From Nocardiopsis chromatogenes YIM 90109 (GTDB lineage: Bacteria; Actinomycetota; Actinomycetes; Streptosporangiales; Streptosporangiaceae), in NCBI RefSeq assembly GCF_000341185.1, contig NZ_ANBH01000231.1:2304-35091 (forward strand): a stretch of DNA of 32,788 nucleotides. Direction: 5' to 3'. Position numbers and translations under genes: made by a program. Below are positions 15,445 to 22,394 of this stretch, piece by piece. Numbering within the stretch: position 1 is the stretch's first letter; each line of letters starts with the position of its first letter. Below the pieces are notes generated by a model that was not told the DNA's origin, ran no database searches, and worked only from the letters and a program-made list of their open reading frames with translations.

Positions 15445-16182
15445 ATGCCGCACGTGACCGCCGCCGTACTGGCCGGGGGCACCGGGTCGAGGATGGGCGG
15501 TGCCGTCCCCAAGCAGCTGCTGCCGCTGGCCGGGCGGCCGGTGCTGGAGCACGCGGTCGCCGCCTTCCAGGACGCCCCGCAGGTGGACGAGGTGATCGTG
15601 GTGATGGCGCCGGACCACCTGCACGAGGCCGAGCGGATCGCGGCGCCCTTCCCCAAGGTGACGGCGGTCCTGCCGGGCGGGTCCACCCGCACCGACAGCT
15701 CGGTGGCGGCGCTGCGCGCGGTGGACGCCCGCCCCGGCTCGGATCTGCTGCTGCTGCACGACGCGGCGCGCCCGCTGGTGGCCCGGTCGACCGTCGCCGC
15801 GGCGGTGGCGGCCCTGGAGCACGCCGGGGCGGTGGGGGTGGCGGTGCCGTCCTCGGACACCGTGGTGCGGGTGGCCCCGGGCGCGGGCGGGGCCGAGGCG
15901 GTCGCCGAGGTGCCCCCGCGCGCCGAGCTGCGGCGGATGCAGACCCCGCAGGGGTTCCGGCTGGAGGTGCTGCGCCGCGCCTACGCCGCCGCTCTGGCCG
16001 ACCCGGCCCTGGTGGCCACCGACGACTGCGGCGTGGTGCTGCGCTACCTGCCGGGTGAGCCGGTGCACATCGTGGCGGGCACCGAGGCCAACATCAAGGT
16101 GACCCACCCGGGGGACGTGGAGGTCGCCGAGGCGCTGCTGCGCCGGGAGGCCGGGCGCGGCGCCGGAGAGGAGGGCCGATGA
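15445..16182 (+). CDS. IspD/TarI family cytidylyltransferase
   Basis: A 245-residue CTP-dependent cytidylyltransferase. Motifs are LAGGTGSRMG (9-18) and PKQLLPLAG (22-30), binding CTP with Arg16 and Lys23, then HDAARPLV, a MQTPQGF block, TDDCGVV and the C-terminal IKVTHPGDVEVAE. Two roles are known for this fold: IspD makes CDP-methylerythritol for isoprenoids, and TarI makes CDP-ribitol for teichoic acid. Neither a ribitol-phosphate reductase nor another isoprenoid gene is adjacent. The divergent export operon and the overlapping phosphodiesterase gene favour the TarI-like role, but sequence alone does not settle it. The ATG at 15445 has GAGG about 8 bases upstream. Its stop overlaps the next gene by four bases (ATGA), indicating coupling. 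Confidence 0.85.
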   Translation: MPHVTAAVLAGGTGSRMGGAVPKQLLPLAGRPVLEHAVAAFQDAPQVDEVIVVMAPDHLHEAERIAAPFPKVTAVLPGGSTRTDSSVAALRAVDARPGSDLLLLHDAARPLVARSTVAAAVAALEHAGAVGVAVPSSDTVVRVAPGAGGAEAVAEVPPRAELRRMQTPQGFRLEVLRRAYAAALADPALVATDDCGVVLRYLPGEPVHIVAGTEANIKVTHPGDVEVAEALLRREAGRGAGEEGR

Positions 16183-16931
16183 GCGTCTTTCGCCCCACCG
16201 AGGTGATCGGGCACCGCGGCGCGGGCCGCGGCGAAGGCGGCGGGCTCCGGGAGAACACCGTGGAGTCCTACCTGGAGGCGCTGCGCACCGGGGCCTCCTG
16301 GGTGGAGGTCGACGTGCGCCGGACCGCCGACGGCGCGCTGGTCCTGCACCACGACGCCGCTCTGGCCGACGGGCGGCCGGTGGTGGACGCGACCGCCGCC
16401 GAGTGCGCCCGGAAGGGCCTGGTGCGCCTGGAGGAGGCGCTGGAGGCCCTGCCGGAGGAGGCGGGGCTGGACGTGGACGTCAAGACGGTGATGGAGGACG
16501 CCGCCGACGCGCCGTCCCGCCGCACCGCCGCCCTGCTGATGCCGGTGCTGCGCCGGGAGGCGGCCCGGCGGCGGGTGTTCGTGTGCTCCTTCGACCCGGC
16601 GGTGCTGCTGCGGGTCGCCGAGGAGGCGCCCGGGGTGCCCACCGCGTGGATGCCGTTCGTGCGCAACCCGCTGGACCAGGCGGTGGCCGGGGCGGCCGGG
16701 ATGGGGTGCGCGGCGGTGGCGATCGACGCGCGGTCCTTCGGCCTCACCGGGGAGCCGCCCCGCCCGGGGCGGCGCAGCGTGGACTACACGGTGGAAACGG
16801 CGCACCGGGCCGGGCTGGAGGTGGTCTCGTGGTGCCCCGACGCCGTGGACGCGGCCCGGTTCGCGGACGCGGGCGTGGACGCGGTGGTCGCCGACGACGT
16901 GCCGGGGGTGGCGGCCGCCGTCAAACGCTAG
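16179..16931 (+). CDS. Glycerophosphodiester phosphodiesterase family protein
   Basis: A 250-residue TIM-barrel phosphodiesterase that would cleave glycerophosphodiesters to an alcohol and glycerol-3-phosphate. IGHRGAG with His12 and Arg13 starts the active site; RENTVES, WVEVDVRRTADG with the metal-binding Glu43 and Asp45, and LVLHHDA with the second catalytic His follow in canonical order. There is no signal peptide, so the enzyme is probably cytosolic. Its ATG overlaps the cytidylyltransferase stop, with AGAGGAGG upstream. In this setting it may recycle or trim glycerol-phosphate material of the polymer or its precursor. Its stop codon shares CTAG with the stop of the convergent GT2 gene. 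Confidence 0.9.
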   Translation: MSVFRPTEVIGHRGAGRGEGGGLRENTVESYLEALRTGASWVEVDVRRTADGALVLHHDAALADGRPVVDATAAECARKGLVRLEEALEALPEEAGLDVDVKTVMEDAADAPSRRTAALLMPVLRREAARRRVFVCSFDPAVLLRVAEEAPGVPTAWMPFVRNPLDQAVAGAAGMGCAAVAIDARSFGLTGEPPRPGRRSVDYTVETAHRAGLEVVSWCPDAVDAARFADAGVDAVVADDVPGVAAAVKR

Positions 16932-17956
16932 GCCTGCTCCTGGCCCTGGGACTCGCGCCGGGCGCGGGCGGTGCGCGAGTCCGCGCCCAGGCTCGGCGGG
17001 CTGGTCAGGAACCCGACCCCCCACGACATGTGCATGGTGGCCAGCGCCACCGGGACCGCCAGGCGCCCGGACACCGGCAGCCCCTTGCCCAGCGGCACCG
17101 AGGCGGCCGCCACCGCGGCGGCGTAGGCCCCGGGGACCAGCCACGCGGGCCAGAAGAAGAACCCGCCGACCAGGCCCAGCGCGATGCCGGCCACCGCGGC
17201 CGGAGGCGCCAGGTAGCGCAGGTTGATCGTGCCCTTGTGCTGGCGGGCCACCACCCGCCGCCAGCGCCCGTAGTGGAAGTACTGCTTGGCCAGGCGGGAG
17301 GCGTCCGGGCGCGGCCGGTAGGACACCCGCATGCGGGGCTGGAACCACACGGTGCCGCCGGTGCTCCGGATGCGGTGGTTCATCTCCCAGTCCTGGGCGC
17401 GCAGGAACGCCTCGTCGTAGCCCTCCACGCGCTCCAGCGCCGAGCGGCGGAACACGCCCAGGTACACGGTGTCGGCGGGGCCGCCCTCGCCCCCGGTGTG
17501 GAAACGGGCGTTGCCCACCCCGACCTTGGAGGTCATGGCGGCGGCCACGGCGCGCTCCCAGGGGGTCTCCCCCTCGGCCGCCATGATGCCGCCGACGTTG
17601 TCCGCCCCGGTCTCCTCCAGGGTCTCCACCGCCACCTTGAGGTAGTCCGAGGGCATCATCGCGTGGCCGTCGATGCGGGCGACGATGCCGTGCGAGGAGG
17701 CGCCGATGGCGGCGTTCAGCCCCGAGGGGGTGCGGCCGGTGGGGTTGTCCACCACGACCACGCGCGGGTCGGCGGCGGCGAGCGCGTCGGCGACCTCCCG
17801 GGTGCGGTCGGCGGAGGGGCCCACACCGAGCACCACCTCGAGCTCGCCCGGATAGTCCTGGGCGAGCACGTGGCGCACCGCGGCCTCCAGGTGGCGCTCC
17901 TCGTTCAGCACGGGCATGACTACGGATACGGCCGGCCAGCTCACAGGTCTTCCCAC
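16928..17956 (-). CDS. GT2 family glycosyltransferase, ExoA-like, with C-terminal membrane segments
   Basis: Membrane-attached GT-A glycosyltransferase of 342 residues. VSVVMPVLNEERHLEAAV opens the domain, VVDNPTGRTPSGLNAAI and ARIDGHAMMPSDY supply the nucleotide-binding and metal-binding regions (the expected D-x-D is read here as IDGH, as in ExoA-type enzymes), and the acceptor-side block AQDWEMNHRIR contains the catalytic-base region. Two or more hydrophobic segments near residues 245-300 should anchor it. GTG at 17956 has little ribosome-site support; an in-frame GTG at 17944 preceded by GGGAAG is an alternative. It is convergent with the phosphodiesterase gene and divergent from the LCP ligase gene, which suggests a shared surface-polymer role. 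Confidence 0.88.
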   Translation of the reverse strand: MGRPVSWPAVSVVMPVLNEERHLEAAVRHVLAQDYPGELEVVLGVGPSADRTREVADALAAADPRVVVVDNPTGRTPSGLNAAIGASSHGIVARIDGHAMMPSDYLKVAVETLEETGADNVGGIMAAEGETPWERAVAAAMTSKVGVGNARFHTGGEGGPADTVYLGVFRRSALERVEGYDEAFLRAQDWEMNHRIRSTGGTVWFQPRMRVSYRPRPDASRLAKQYFHYGRWRRVVARQHKGTINLRYLAPPAAVAGIALGLVGGFFFWPAWLVPGAYAAAVAAASVPLGKGLPVSGRLAVPVALATMHMSWGVGFLTSPPSLGADSRTARARRESQGQEQA

Positions 17957-18026
17957 GGGTCACTCGGTCGGGGTTCGACCGTAACGGTACTGCAACCCGC
18001 GGTGCGCTCCCGCCATGTGCCCCGGC

Positions 18027-18056
18027 CCCCTCCCGGGGGCAGGCATCCGGGAGGGG
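18027..18056. repeat. Perfect 10-bp inverted repeat between divergent GT2 and LCP genes
   Basis: CCCCTCCCGG at 18027-18036 and CCGGGAGGGG at 18047-18056 are perfect reverse complements around a 10-base loop. Because both flanking genes start outward from this region, it is not a simple terminator. It may be an operator, or a leader hairpin in one of the two transcripts. Confidence 0.5.
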
Positions 18057-18173
18057 TCGGCGGACATCAGGTGACAACACGCCGGGGCCGACATGGCCGA
18101 CCCATCGGTGGATTCGATGACAACCTGGATTCCGGCGGCCGGAGGGCCGCCATCGGGGGGCTGGAGGAACCCA

Positions 18174-19724
18174 GTGGGCGAGCGCAGGGGAGACGGCGGG
18201 CGCGGGCACCGCGGCGGTGACGGGGACGACGGAGGGTTCCGCAGGGTGCGGTCCTCCCCCACCCCGCCCGCGGGGCCCTCCCGCGCGCGCGGGCCGCGCG
18301 GACCGGTTCTGCCGGACCGCTCGGTGCGCCGCCGCCGTCTGGGCCTGCTGCTGGCCGGGACGCTGTCGGTGGTGGTGCTGCTGGCCTCGGGCACCGCCTG
18401 GGCGCTCACCGGGTGGGTGTCGGGCCAGATCAACCGGTTCGACGTGTTCTCCGGGCTGGGCGAGCGCCCCGACCCCGGCCCCACCGGCGCGCTGAACTTC
18501 CTGGTGATCGGGTCCGACTCGCGGGAGGGGATGGACTCCTCGTCCAAGAGCGACCTGGGCGTGGGCAGCGCCGAGGGGCGGCGCTCGGACACCATGATGC
18601 TGGTGCACGTCAACGACGACCGGGACCGGATCAGCGTGGTCGGCATCCCCCGCGACTCGTGGGTGGAGGTGCCCGGCGTCGGCAAGGACAAGATCAACGC
18701 CGCCTACGCCCACGGCGGTCCGCAGCTGACCGTGCGCACCGTCGAGGCCGCCACGCACGTGCGCATCGACCACTACGTGGAGATCGACTTCACCGGGTTC
18801 ACCGAGGTGGTGGACGCGCTGGGCGGCATCGAGGTGTGCCTGTCCGAGCCGATCAGCGACGAGAAGGCCAAGCTGGACATGGCCGCGGGCACGCACGAGG
18901 TGGACGGGCGCGAGGCGCTGGCCTTCGCCCGCACCCGCAAGACCGCCGGGGGCGACCTGGACCGCATCGGCCGCCAGCAGCAGGTGATGGCGGCGCTGCT
19001 GGACAAGGCGATGAGCACGGACACGCTCGGCGACCCGGCGCGGTTCTCGGCCTTCCTGGAGACCGCGCTGTCCTCGGTCACCGTCGACAGCGGGCTGGAC
19101 ACCGCCGCCATCAGCGAGCTGGGCGGGCAGCTGCGCTCGGTGGGCCTGGACGACGTCTCCTTCGCCCAGGTGCCGGTGGAGGACGCCGCCTACTGGACCC
19201 CGCGCGGCGACGTGGCGGTGACCTGGGACCGCAAGGCGGCCCAGGAGATGTTCGCCCGGGTGGCGGCGGACAAGCCGCTCGACGGCGCCGAGCCCGCCGG
19301 AGGGGCCTCCCGGGAGGCGCAGGGGCACGAGGAGGCGCCGCCGGTGCCGGGCGAGGTGCGGGTGCAGGTGTTCAACGGGATCGGCACCCCCGGGCTCGGC
19401 GGGCAGGCCGCCCGGGACCTGGAGGCGACCGGGTTCTCGGTGCCCGGCGAGGCGCGGAACTGGAGCTCGCGCGATGAGGAGGTGACGACGGTGCGCCATG
19501 CGCCGGGCGACGAGGCCGCCGCCGAGCTGGTCGCCTCCGCCGTGCCGGGCGCCGAGCCGCGCGAGGACGCCACGCTGAGCGGGGAGGTGCAGCTCGTGCT
19601 GGGGTTCGACTACACCGGGGTGGTCCCGGTGGACAACCCCGAGCCCGAGCCCGAGGCGGCGCCGTCGTCCCCGGAGGCGGGGCCGCGCACGGCTACCGCC
19701 CGGGACAACGTCTGTGGCGGGTGA
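18174..19724 (+). CDS. LCP (LytR-CpsA-Psr) family ligase with C-terminal LytR_C domain
   Basis: Membrane-anchored enzyme that transfers lipid-linked glycopolymers to peptidoglycan outside the cell. From the GTG at 18174 (GGAGG six bases upstream) the protein has 516 residues: a basic, Gly/Arg-rich cytoplasmic stretch to about 55, one membrane segment at about 56-78, then the LCP domain. LCP motifs are FLVIGSDSR, the RRSDTMMLVHVN block, VVGIPRDSWVEVPG, KINAAYAHGG and the later EALAFARTRKTAGGDLDRIGRQQ, with Asp and Arg residues that bind the pyrophosphate. About residues 390-490 form a LytR_C domain (VRVQVFNGIGTPGLG). A Pro/Glu-rich tail ends the protein. It likely acts on the polymer exported by the ABC transporter encoded in this locus. 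The frame is open to 18093, but an earlier start is not needed. Confidence 0.94.
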   Translation: MGERRGDGGRGHRGGDGDDGGFRRVRSSPTPPAGPSRARGPRGPVLPDRSVRRRRLGLLLAGTLSVVVLLASGTAWALTGWVSGQINRFDVFSGLGERPDPGPTGALNFLVIGSDSREGMDSSSKSDLGVGSAEGRRSDTMMLVHVNDDRDRISVVGIPRDSWVEVPGVGKDKINAAYAHGGPQLTVRTVEAATHVRIDHYVEIDFTGFTEVVDALGGIEVCLSEPISDEKAKLDMAAGTHEVDGREALAFARTRKTAGGDLDRIGRQQQVMAALLDKAMSTDTLGDPARFSAFLETALSSVTVDSGLDTAAISELGGQLRSVGLDDVSFAQVPVEDAAYWTPRGDVAVTWDRKAAQEMFARVAADKPLDGAEPAGGASREAQGHEEAPPVPGEVRVQVFNGIGTPGLGGQAARDLEATGFSVPGEARNWSSRDEEVTTVRHAPGDEAAAELVASAVPGAEPREDATLSGEVQLVLGFDYTGVVPVDNPEPEPEAAPSSPEAGPRTATARDNVCGG

Positions 19725-19830
19725 GCCCCGGAGCGGGGCGAAAGCCCGGCTTGGGGTTGAAGCAGTAGGTGCAGTAGTCCCACTTCTCCGGGTTCGGACG
19801 CCGGCAGCTCTCGCACAACCAGCGCGTCAT
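19693..19830 (-). CDS. Small protein with RanBP2-type zinc finger
   Basis: A 45-residue reading frame on the minus strand, missed by length cut-offs. It contains MTRWLCESCRRPNPEK followed by WDYCTYCFNPKPG. This fits exactly the RanBP2-type spacing W-x-C-x2-C-x3-N-x6-C-x2-C (Trp4, Cys6, Cys9, Asn13, Cys20, Cys23). Third codon positions are almost all G or C, as in real genes here, although most of the frame lies outside any other gene. The last 32 bases overlap the 3' end of the LCP gene, tail to tail. ATG at 19830 has a weak ribosome site; GTG at 19842 and TTG at 19860 are in-frame alternatives. RanBP2-type fingers are known to bind single-stranded RNA or ubiquitin in eukaryotes; the bacterial role is unknown. 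It could bind RNA or be a metal-binding adaptor. Confidence 0.65.
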   Translation of the reverse strand: MTRWLCESCRRPNPEKWDYCTYCFNPKPGFRPAPGLTRHRRCPGR

Positions 19831-19888
19831 CGCCGACCACACCGCACACGCCCCCCGCAAGACGGCCGACCGATCAGCCCGATCGTGG

Positions 19889-19913
19889 GGCCGATCCTAA
19901 TCTAGGATCGGCC
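19889..19913. promoter_or_regulatory. 25-bp palindrome with a -10-like hexamer on each strand
   Basis: GGCCGATCCTA at 19889-19899 and TAGGATCGGCC at 19903-19913 are perfect reverse complements with spacer ATC. Each arm contains TAGGAT, a good actinobacterial -10 hexamer, facing outward: 19903-19908 for the plus strand and 19894-19899 for the minus strand. The plus-strand hexamer ends 6 bases before the ATG of the 75-residue gene, so that transcript would be leaderless. The minus-strand one would feed the zinc-finger gene. No convincing -35 boxes are seen. A dimeric regulator bound here would block both promoters. Confidence 0.65.
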
Positions 19914-19914
19914 T

Positions 19915-20142
19915 ATGGCGCTGCTATCCGAGGGAGACCGCCCGAGGCAGATCGGCGAGGCCCTGAAACTGCTGCACGCCCAGGGCGTCATCGACGGCGT
20001 CGAGATCGGCCCGGCGGGTCCACGGCCCTACGCGGTGAAACTCGTCTCGGGCATCGTGCACATGAGCGAGGACGAGGCCGCCATGTTCGCCCTGGGAGCG
20101 GCCGTGGGCGCCTTCGGAGGGGCGGCCAAGCGGGCGCTGTGA
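19915..20142 (+). CDS. Small unknown protein (75 residues)
   Basis: I do not recognise the family. The frame has strong G/C third positions and runs from an ATG placed directly against a palindromic promoter-like site, with no Shine-Dalgarno sequence, consistent with a leaderless mRNA. Residues 11-27 (RQIGEALKLLHAQGVID) look like a recognition-type helix, followed by GVEIGPAGPRPYAVKLV, which could be a beta-wing. The C-terminal part (EDEAAMFALGAAVGAFGGAAK) is a small-residue helix. A winged-helix-like DNA-binding protein regulating its own palindrome is a reasonable guess but is inference only. It diverges from the zinc-finger gene and precedes a membrane protein gene by 82 bases. Confidence 0.65.
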   Translation: MALLSEGDRPRQIGEALKLLHAQGVIDGVEIGPAGPRPYAVKLVSGIVHMSEDEAAMFALGAAVGAFGGAAKRAL

Positions 20143-20224
20143 GGCGCCCGGGTGCCGCCCTGGGGGCGCGGGGAGCCGATACCGTGAACGGGAGAGTCCC
20201 GGCCCCGATCACGCGGAGGTCGCC

Positions 20225-20749
20225 GTGCTGCGCCAACTCCTCACCTTCCTGGCCGGGCTGGCCCTGGCCCCCGCGATCTGGTTCGGCGCCGCCTGGGCCG
20301 CGGACACCGCGCCGCAGGCCTCCGACACCGCTCCGCTGGGCGTGCTGATGGCGGCGGGCGCCGCGGGCGGGTTCCTCGTCGGGGGGCGCATCCCCCCGAT
20401 CGGGTCGCTGGCCTGCGGCCTGCCGCTGCTGGCCTACGCGCTGTGGCCGGTGACCGCGCCGCAGACCGTGCCCGCGTGGATCCCCGGCGGCCCCGCCCAC
20501 CCGGAGGGCCCGGCGCTGCCGTTCGCCCTGGTGCTGGGCACCCTGCTGGTGATCGCGGCGCTGTCGCCGTCCCGGTGGCGGCCGAACAGGCGCGGCCGGG
20601 CGCCCGCGCCCGCCCCGGCGCCGGCCGCCGAACCGGACCCGGGGCCCGCACCGGGGCCCGTACCGCCGCCCGCGGCGGAGCCCGACGGTCCCGCCGCCCA
20701 GGGCGCCGACCCGGAGCGGACGACCATCCCGTTCTCCCGCAAGCGGTAG
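20225..20749 (+). CDS. Membrane protein of unknown function with Pro/Ala-rich tail
   Basis: A 174-residue protein with about four hydrophobic segments: LLTFLAGLALAPAIWFGAAW (5-24), VLMAAGAAGGFLVGG (about 40-54), SLACGLPLLAYALWPV (about 61-76) and LPFALVLGTLLVIAAL (about 97-112). After residue 115 comes a cytosolic tail dominated by Pro and Ala that ends in a basic SRKR. The GTG start has GGAGG six bases upstream. I do not recognise the family. It precedes the UDP-glucose dehydrogenase gene but is separated from it by 221 bases with a promoter-like element, so co-transcription is not certain. Confidence 0.75.
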   Translation: MLRQLLTFLAGLALAPAIWFGAAWAADTAPQASDTAPLGVLMAAGAAGGFLVGGRIPPIGSLACGLPLLAYALWPVTAPQTVPAWIPGGPAHPEGPALPFALVLGTLLVIAALSPSRWRPNRRGRAPAPAPAPAAEPDPGPAPGPVPPPAAEPDGPAAQGADPERTTIPFSRKR

Positions 20750-20934
20750 CCTGGGGCGCGCTACCGCCGCAGGACACGCGCGGCCCCTCTCCCCCGCCCC
20801 GCCTCCCGGCACCGCCCGGCGCTTTTGGCGCGCACCGGGGTTGCCCCCGACCCGGTTCCGGAAACACCTTCCTGTACGACGCCTCCCAGCGGCCGGGTCG
20901 ACGGGGCCCCGGGACCGACCGCCCGCGCCGGTAC

Positions 20935-20940
20935 TACGAT
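20935..20940 (+). promoter_or_regulatory. Candidate -10 element for the UDP-glucose dehydrogenase gene
   Basis: TACGAT lies 30 bases before the TTG start, with AAGGAAGGA between them as ribosome site. The same TACGAT hexamer precedes the response regulator gene. A -35 box is not clear, so this is a tentative assignment. Confidence 0.35.
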
Positions 20941-20970
20941 GCTTTGCCGGTCGTAAGGAAGGACGGACCA

Positions 20971-22302
20971 TTGGTCTCAGAAGCGCGCACCAGGATCTCG
21001 GTCATCGGCACCGGCTACCTCGGCGCCACCCATGCCGCCTGCATGGCCGAACTGGGGTTCGAGGTCATCGGCCTGGACGTCGACCGGGCGAAGGTGGAGA
21101 GCCTGTCCGCGGGCCGGGTCCCCTTCTACGAGCCGGGCCTGGAGGAGGTCCTGGCCCGCAACCTGGAGGCCGGGCGGCTGCGCTTCACCACCGACTACGA
21201 CGAGGTGGCGGCCTTCGCCGACCTGCACTTCATCTGCGTGGGCACGCCGCAGCGGGACGACTCCGGCGCCGCCGACCTGTCCTTCGTCAAGTCCTCGGTG
21301 GAGGCGCTGGCCCCCCGGCTGGACCGCCCCTCCGTGGTGATCGGCAAGTCCACCGTGCCGGTGGGCACCGCCGCGGTGCTGGCCGCCCGCGTCCGCGAAC
21401 TGGCCCCCGCCGGGGACGCGGTGGAGCTGGGCTGGAGCCCGGAGTTCCTGCGCGAGGGGTTCGGGGTGGAGGACACCCTGCGCCCCAACCGGATCGTGAT
21501 CGGCACCGACTCGCCGCGGGTCGAGGCGGCGATGCGCGAGGTGTCCGCGCCGCAGATCGAGGCGGGCATCCCGTTCCTGGTCACCGACCTGCAGACGGCC
21601 GAGCTGGTGAAGATCTCCGCCAACGCCTTCCTGGCCACCAAGATCTCCTTCATCAACGCGATGGCCGAGGTCTCCGAGGCGGCCGGGGCCGACGTGATGC
21701 AGCTCGCCAAGGCGCTGTCCTACGACGACCGGATCGGCGGCAAGTTCCTCGGGCCGGGCCTGGGCTTCGGCGGGGGGTGCCTGCCCAAGGACATCCGGGC
21801 GTTCATGGCCCGCGCGGACGAGCTGGGCGTGGAGCCCGCACTGTCCTTCCTGCGCGAGGTGGACGCCATCAACCAGCGCCGCCGCGCCCGCACGGTGGAC
21901 ATCGCCCGCGCCCTGATCGGCGGCGGGTTCGCCGGGCGCACGGTCGGGGTGCTGGGGGCGGCGTTCAAACCCAACTCCGACGACATCCGCGACTCGCCCG
22001 CGCTGGACGTGGCCTCCACGATCGCGTCGCTGGGGGCCCGGGTGACCGTCTACGACCCCGAGGCGCTGGAGCGCGCCGAGCGCGAGCACCCCGAGCTGAA
22101 CTACTCCCGCTCGATGCTGGAGGCGGTGCGCGACGCCGAGGTGGTGCTGCTGCTCACCGAGTGGGCCGAGTTCCGCGACGCCGACCCGGAGGAGCTGGGC
22201 AAGGTGGTCTCCGAACGGAAGATCGTGGACGGGCGGAACGTGCTCGACCCCGAGCACTGGCGCGCCCGCGGCTGGACGTACCGAGCACTGGGCCGCCCCT
22301 GA
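20971..22302 (+). CDS. UDP-glucose 6-dehydrogenase
   Basis: NAD-dependent oxidation of UDP-glucose to UDP-glucuronate (EC 1.1.1.22), a cytosolic supply step for acidic surface sugars. The 443-residue protein has GTGYLGATHAACMAELG (13-29), ICVGTPQRDD, GKSTVPVGT (125-133), SPEFLREG (156-163), KISANAFLATKISFINA (214-230), the active-site GFGGGCLPKD with Cys270, and LGAAFKPNSDDIRDSPAL. SPEFLREG and GGGCLPKD mark the true UDP-glucose branch and distinguish it from the HexNAc-type enzyme encoded at 5028-6350. I chose the TTG at 20971 because AAGGAAGGA precedes it and residue numbering then fits the family; the frame is open far upstream but overlaps another gene. Glucuronate could enter the same polymer or a separate capsule. 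Confidence 0.92.
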   Translation: MVSEARTRISVIGTGYLGATHAACMAELGFEVIGLDVDRAKVESLSAGRVPFYEPGLEEVLARNLEAGRLRFTTDYDEVAAFADLHFICVGTPQRDDSGAADLSFVKSSVEALAPRLDRPSVVIGKSTVPVGTAAVLAARVRELAPAGDAVELGWSPEFLREGFGVEDTLRPNRIVIGTDSPRVEAAMREVSAPQIEAGIPFLVTDLQTAELVKISANAFLATKISFINAMAEVSEAAGADVMQLAKALSYDDRIGGKFLGPGLGFGGGCLPKDIRAFMARADELGVEPALSFLREVDAINQRRRARTVDIARALIGGGFAGRTVGVLGAAFKPNSDDIRDSPALDVASTIASLGARVTVYDPEALERAEREHPELNYSRSMLEAVRDAEVVLLLTEWAEFRDADPEELGKVVSERKIVDGRNVLDPEHWRARGWTYRALGRP

Positions 22303-22394
22303 GCGCCCCCGGCCCCGGCCCGCCGCCGAGCCGATACCCCATGGCTACCCGCCGGTAACCAACGGGAGACCCCGCCCCTGAAGGCTGGGCGGAC

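Noticed and set aside
14338..16107. A 589-residue version of the ABC permease
   Set aside because: The extra N-terminal part is antisense to the cytidylyltransferase gene; a strong AAGGAGG places the start at 15192.
20443..20970. A 176-residue N-terminal extension of the UDP-glucose dehydrogenase
   Set aside because: It overlaps the membrane protein gene in another frame; TTG at 20971 with AAGGAAGGA fits the family length.
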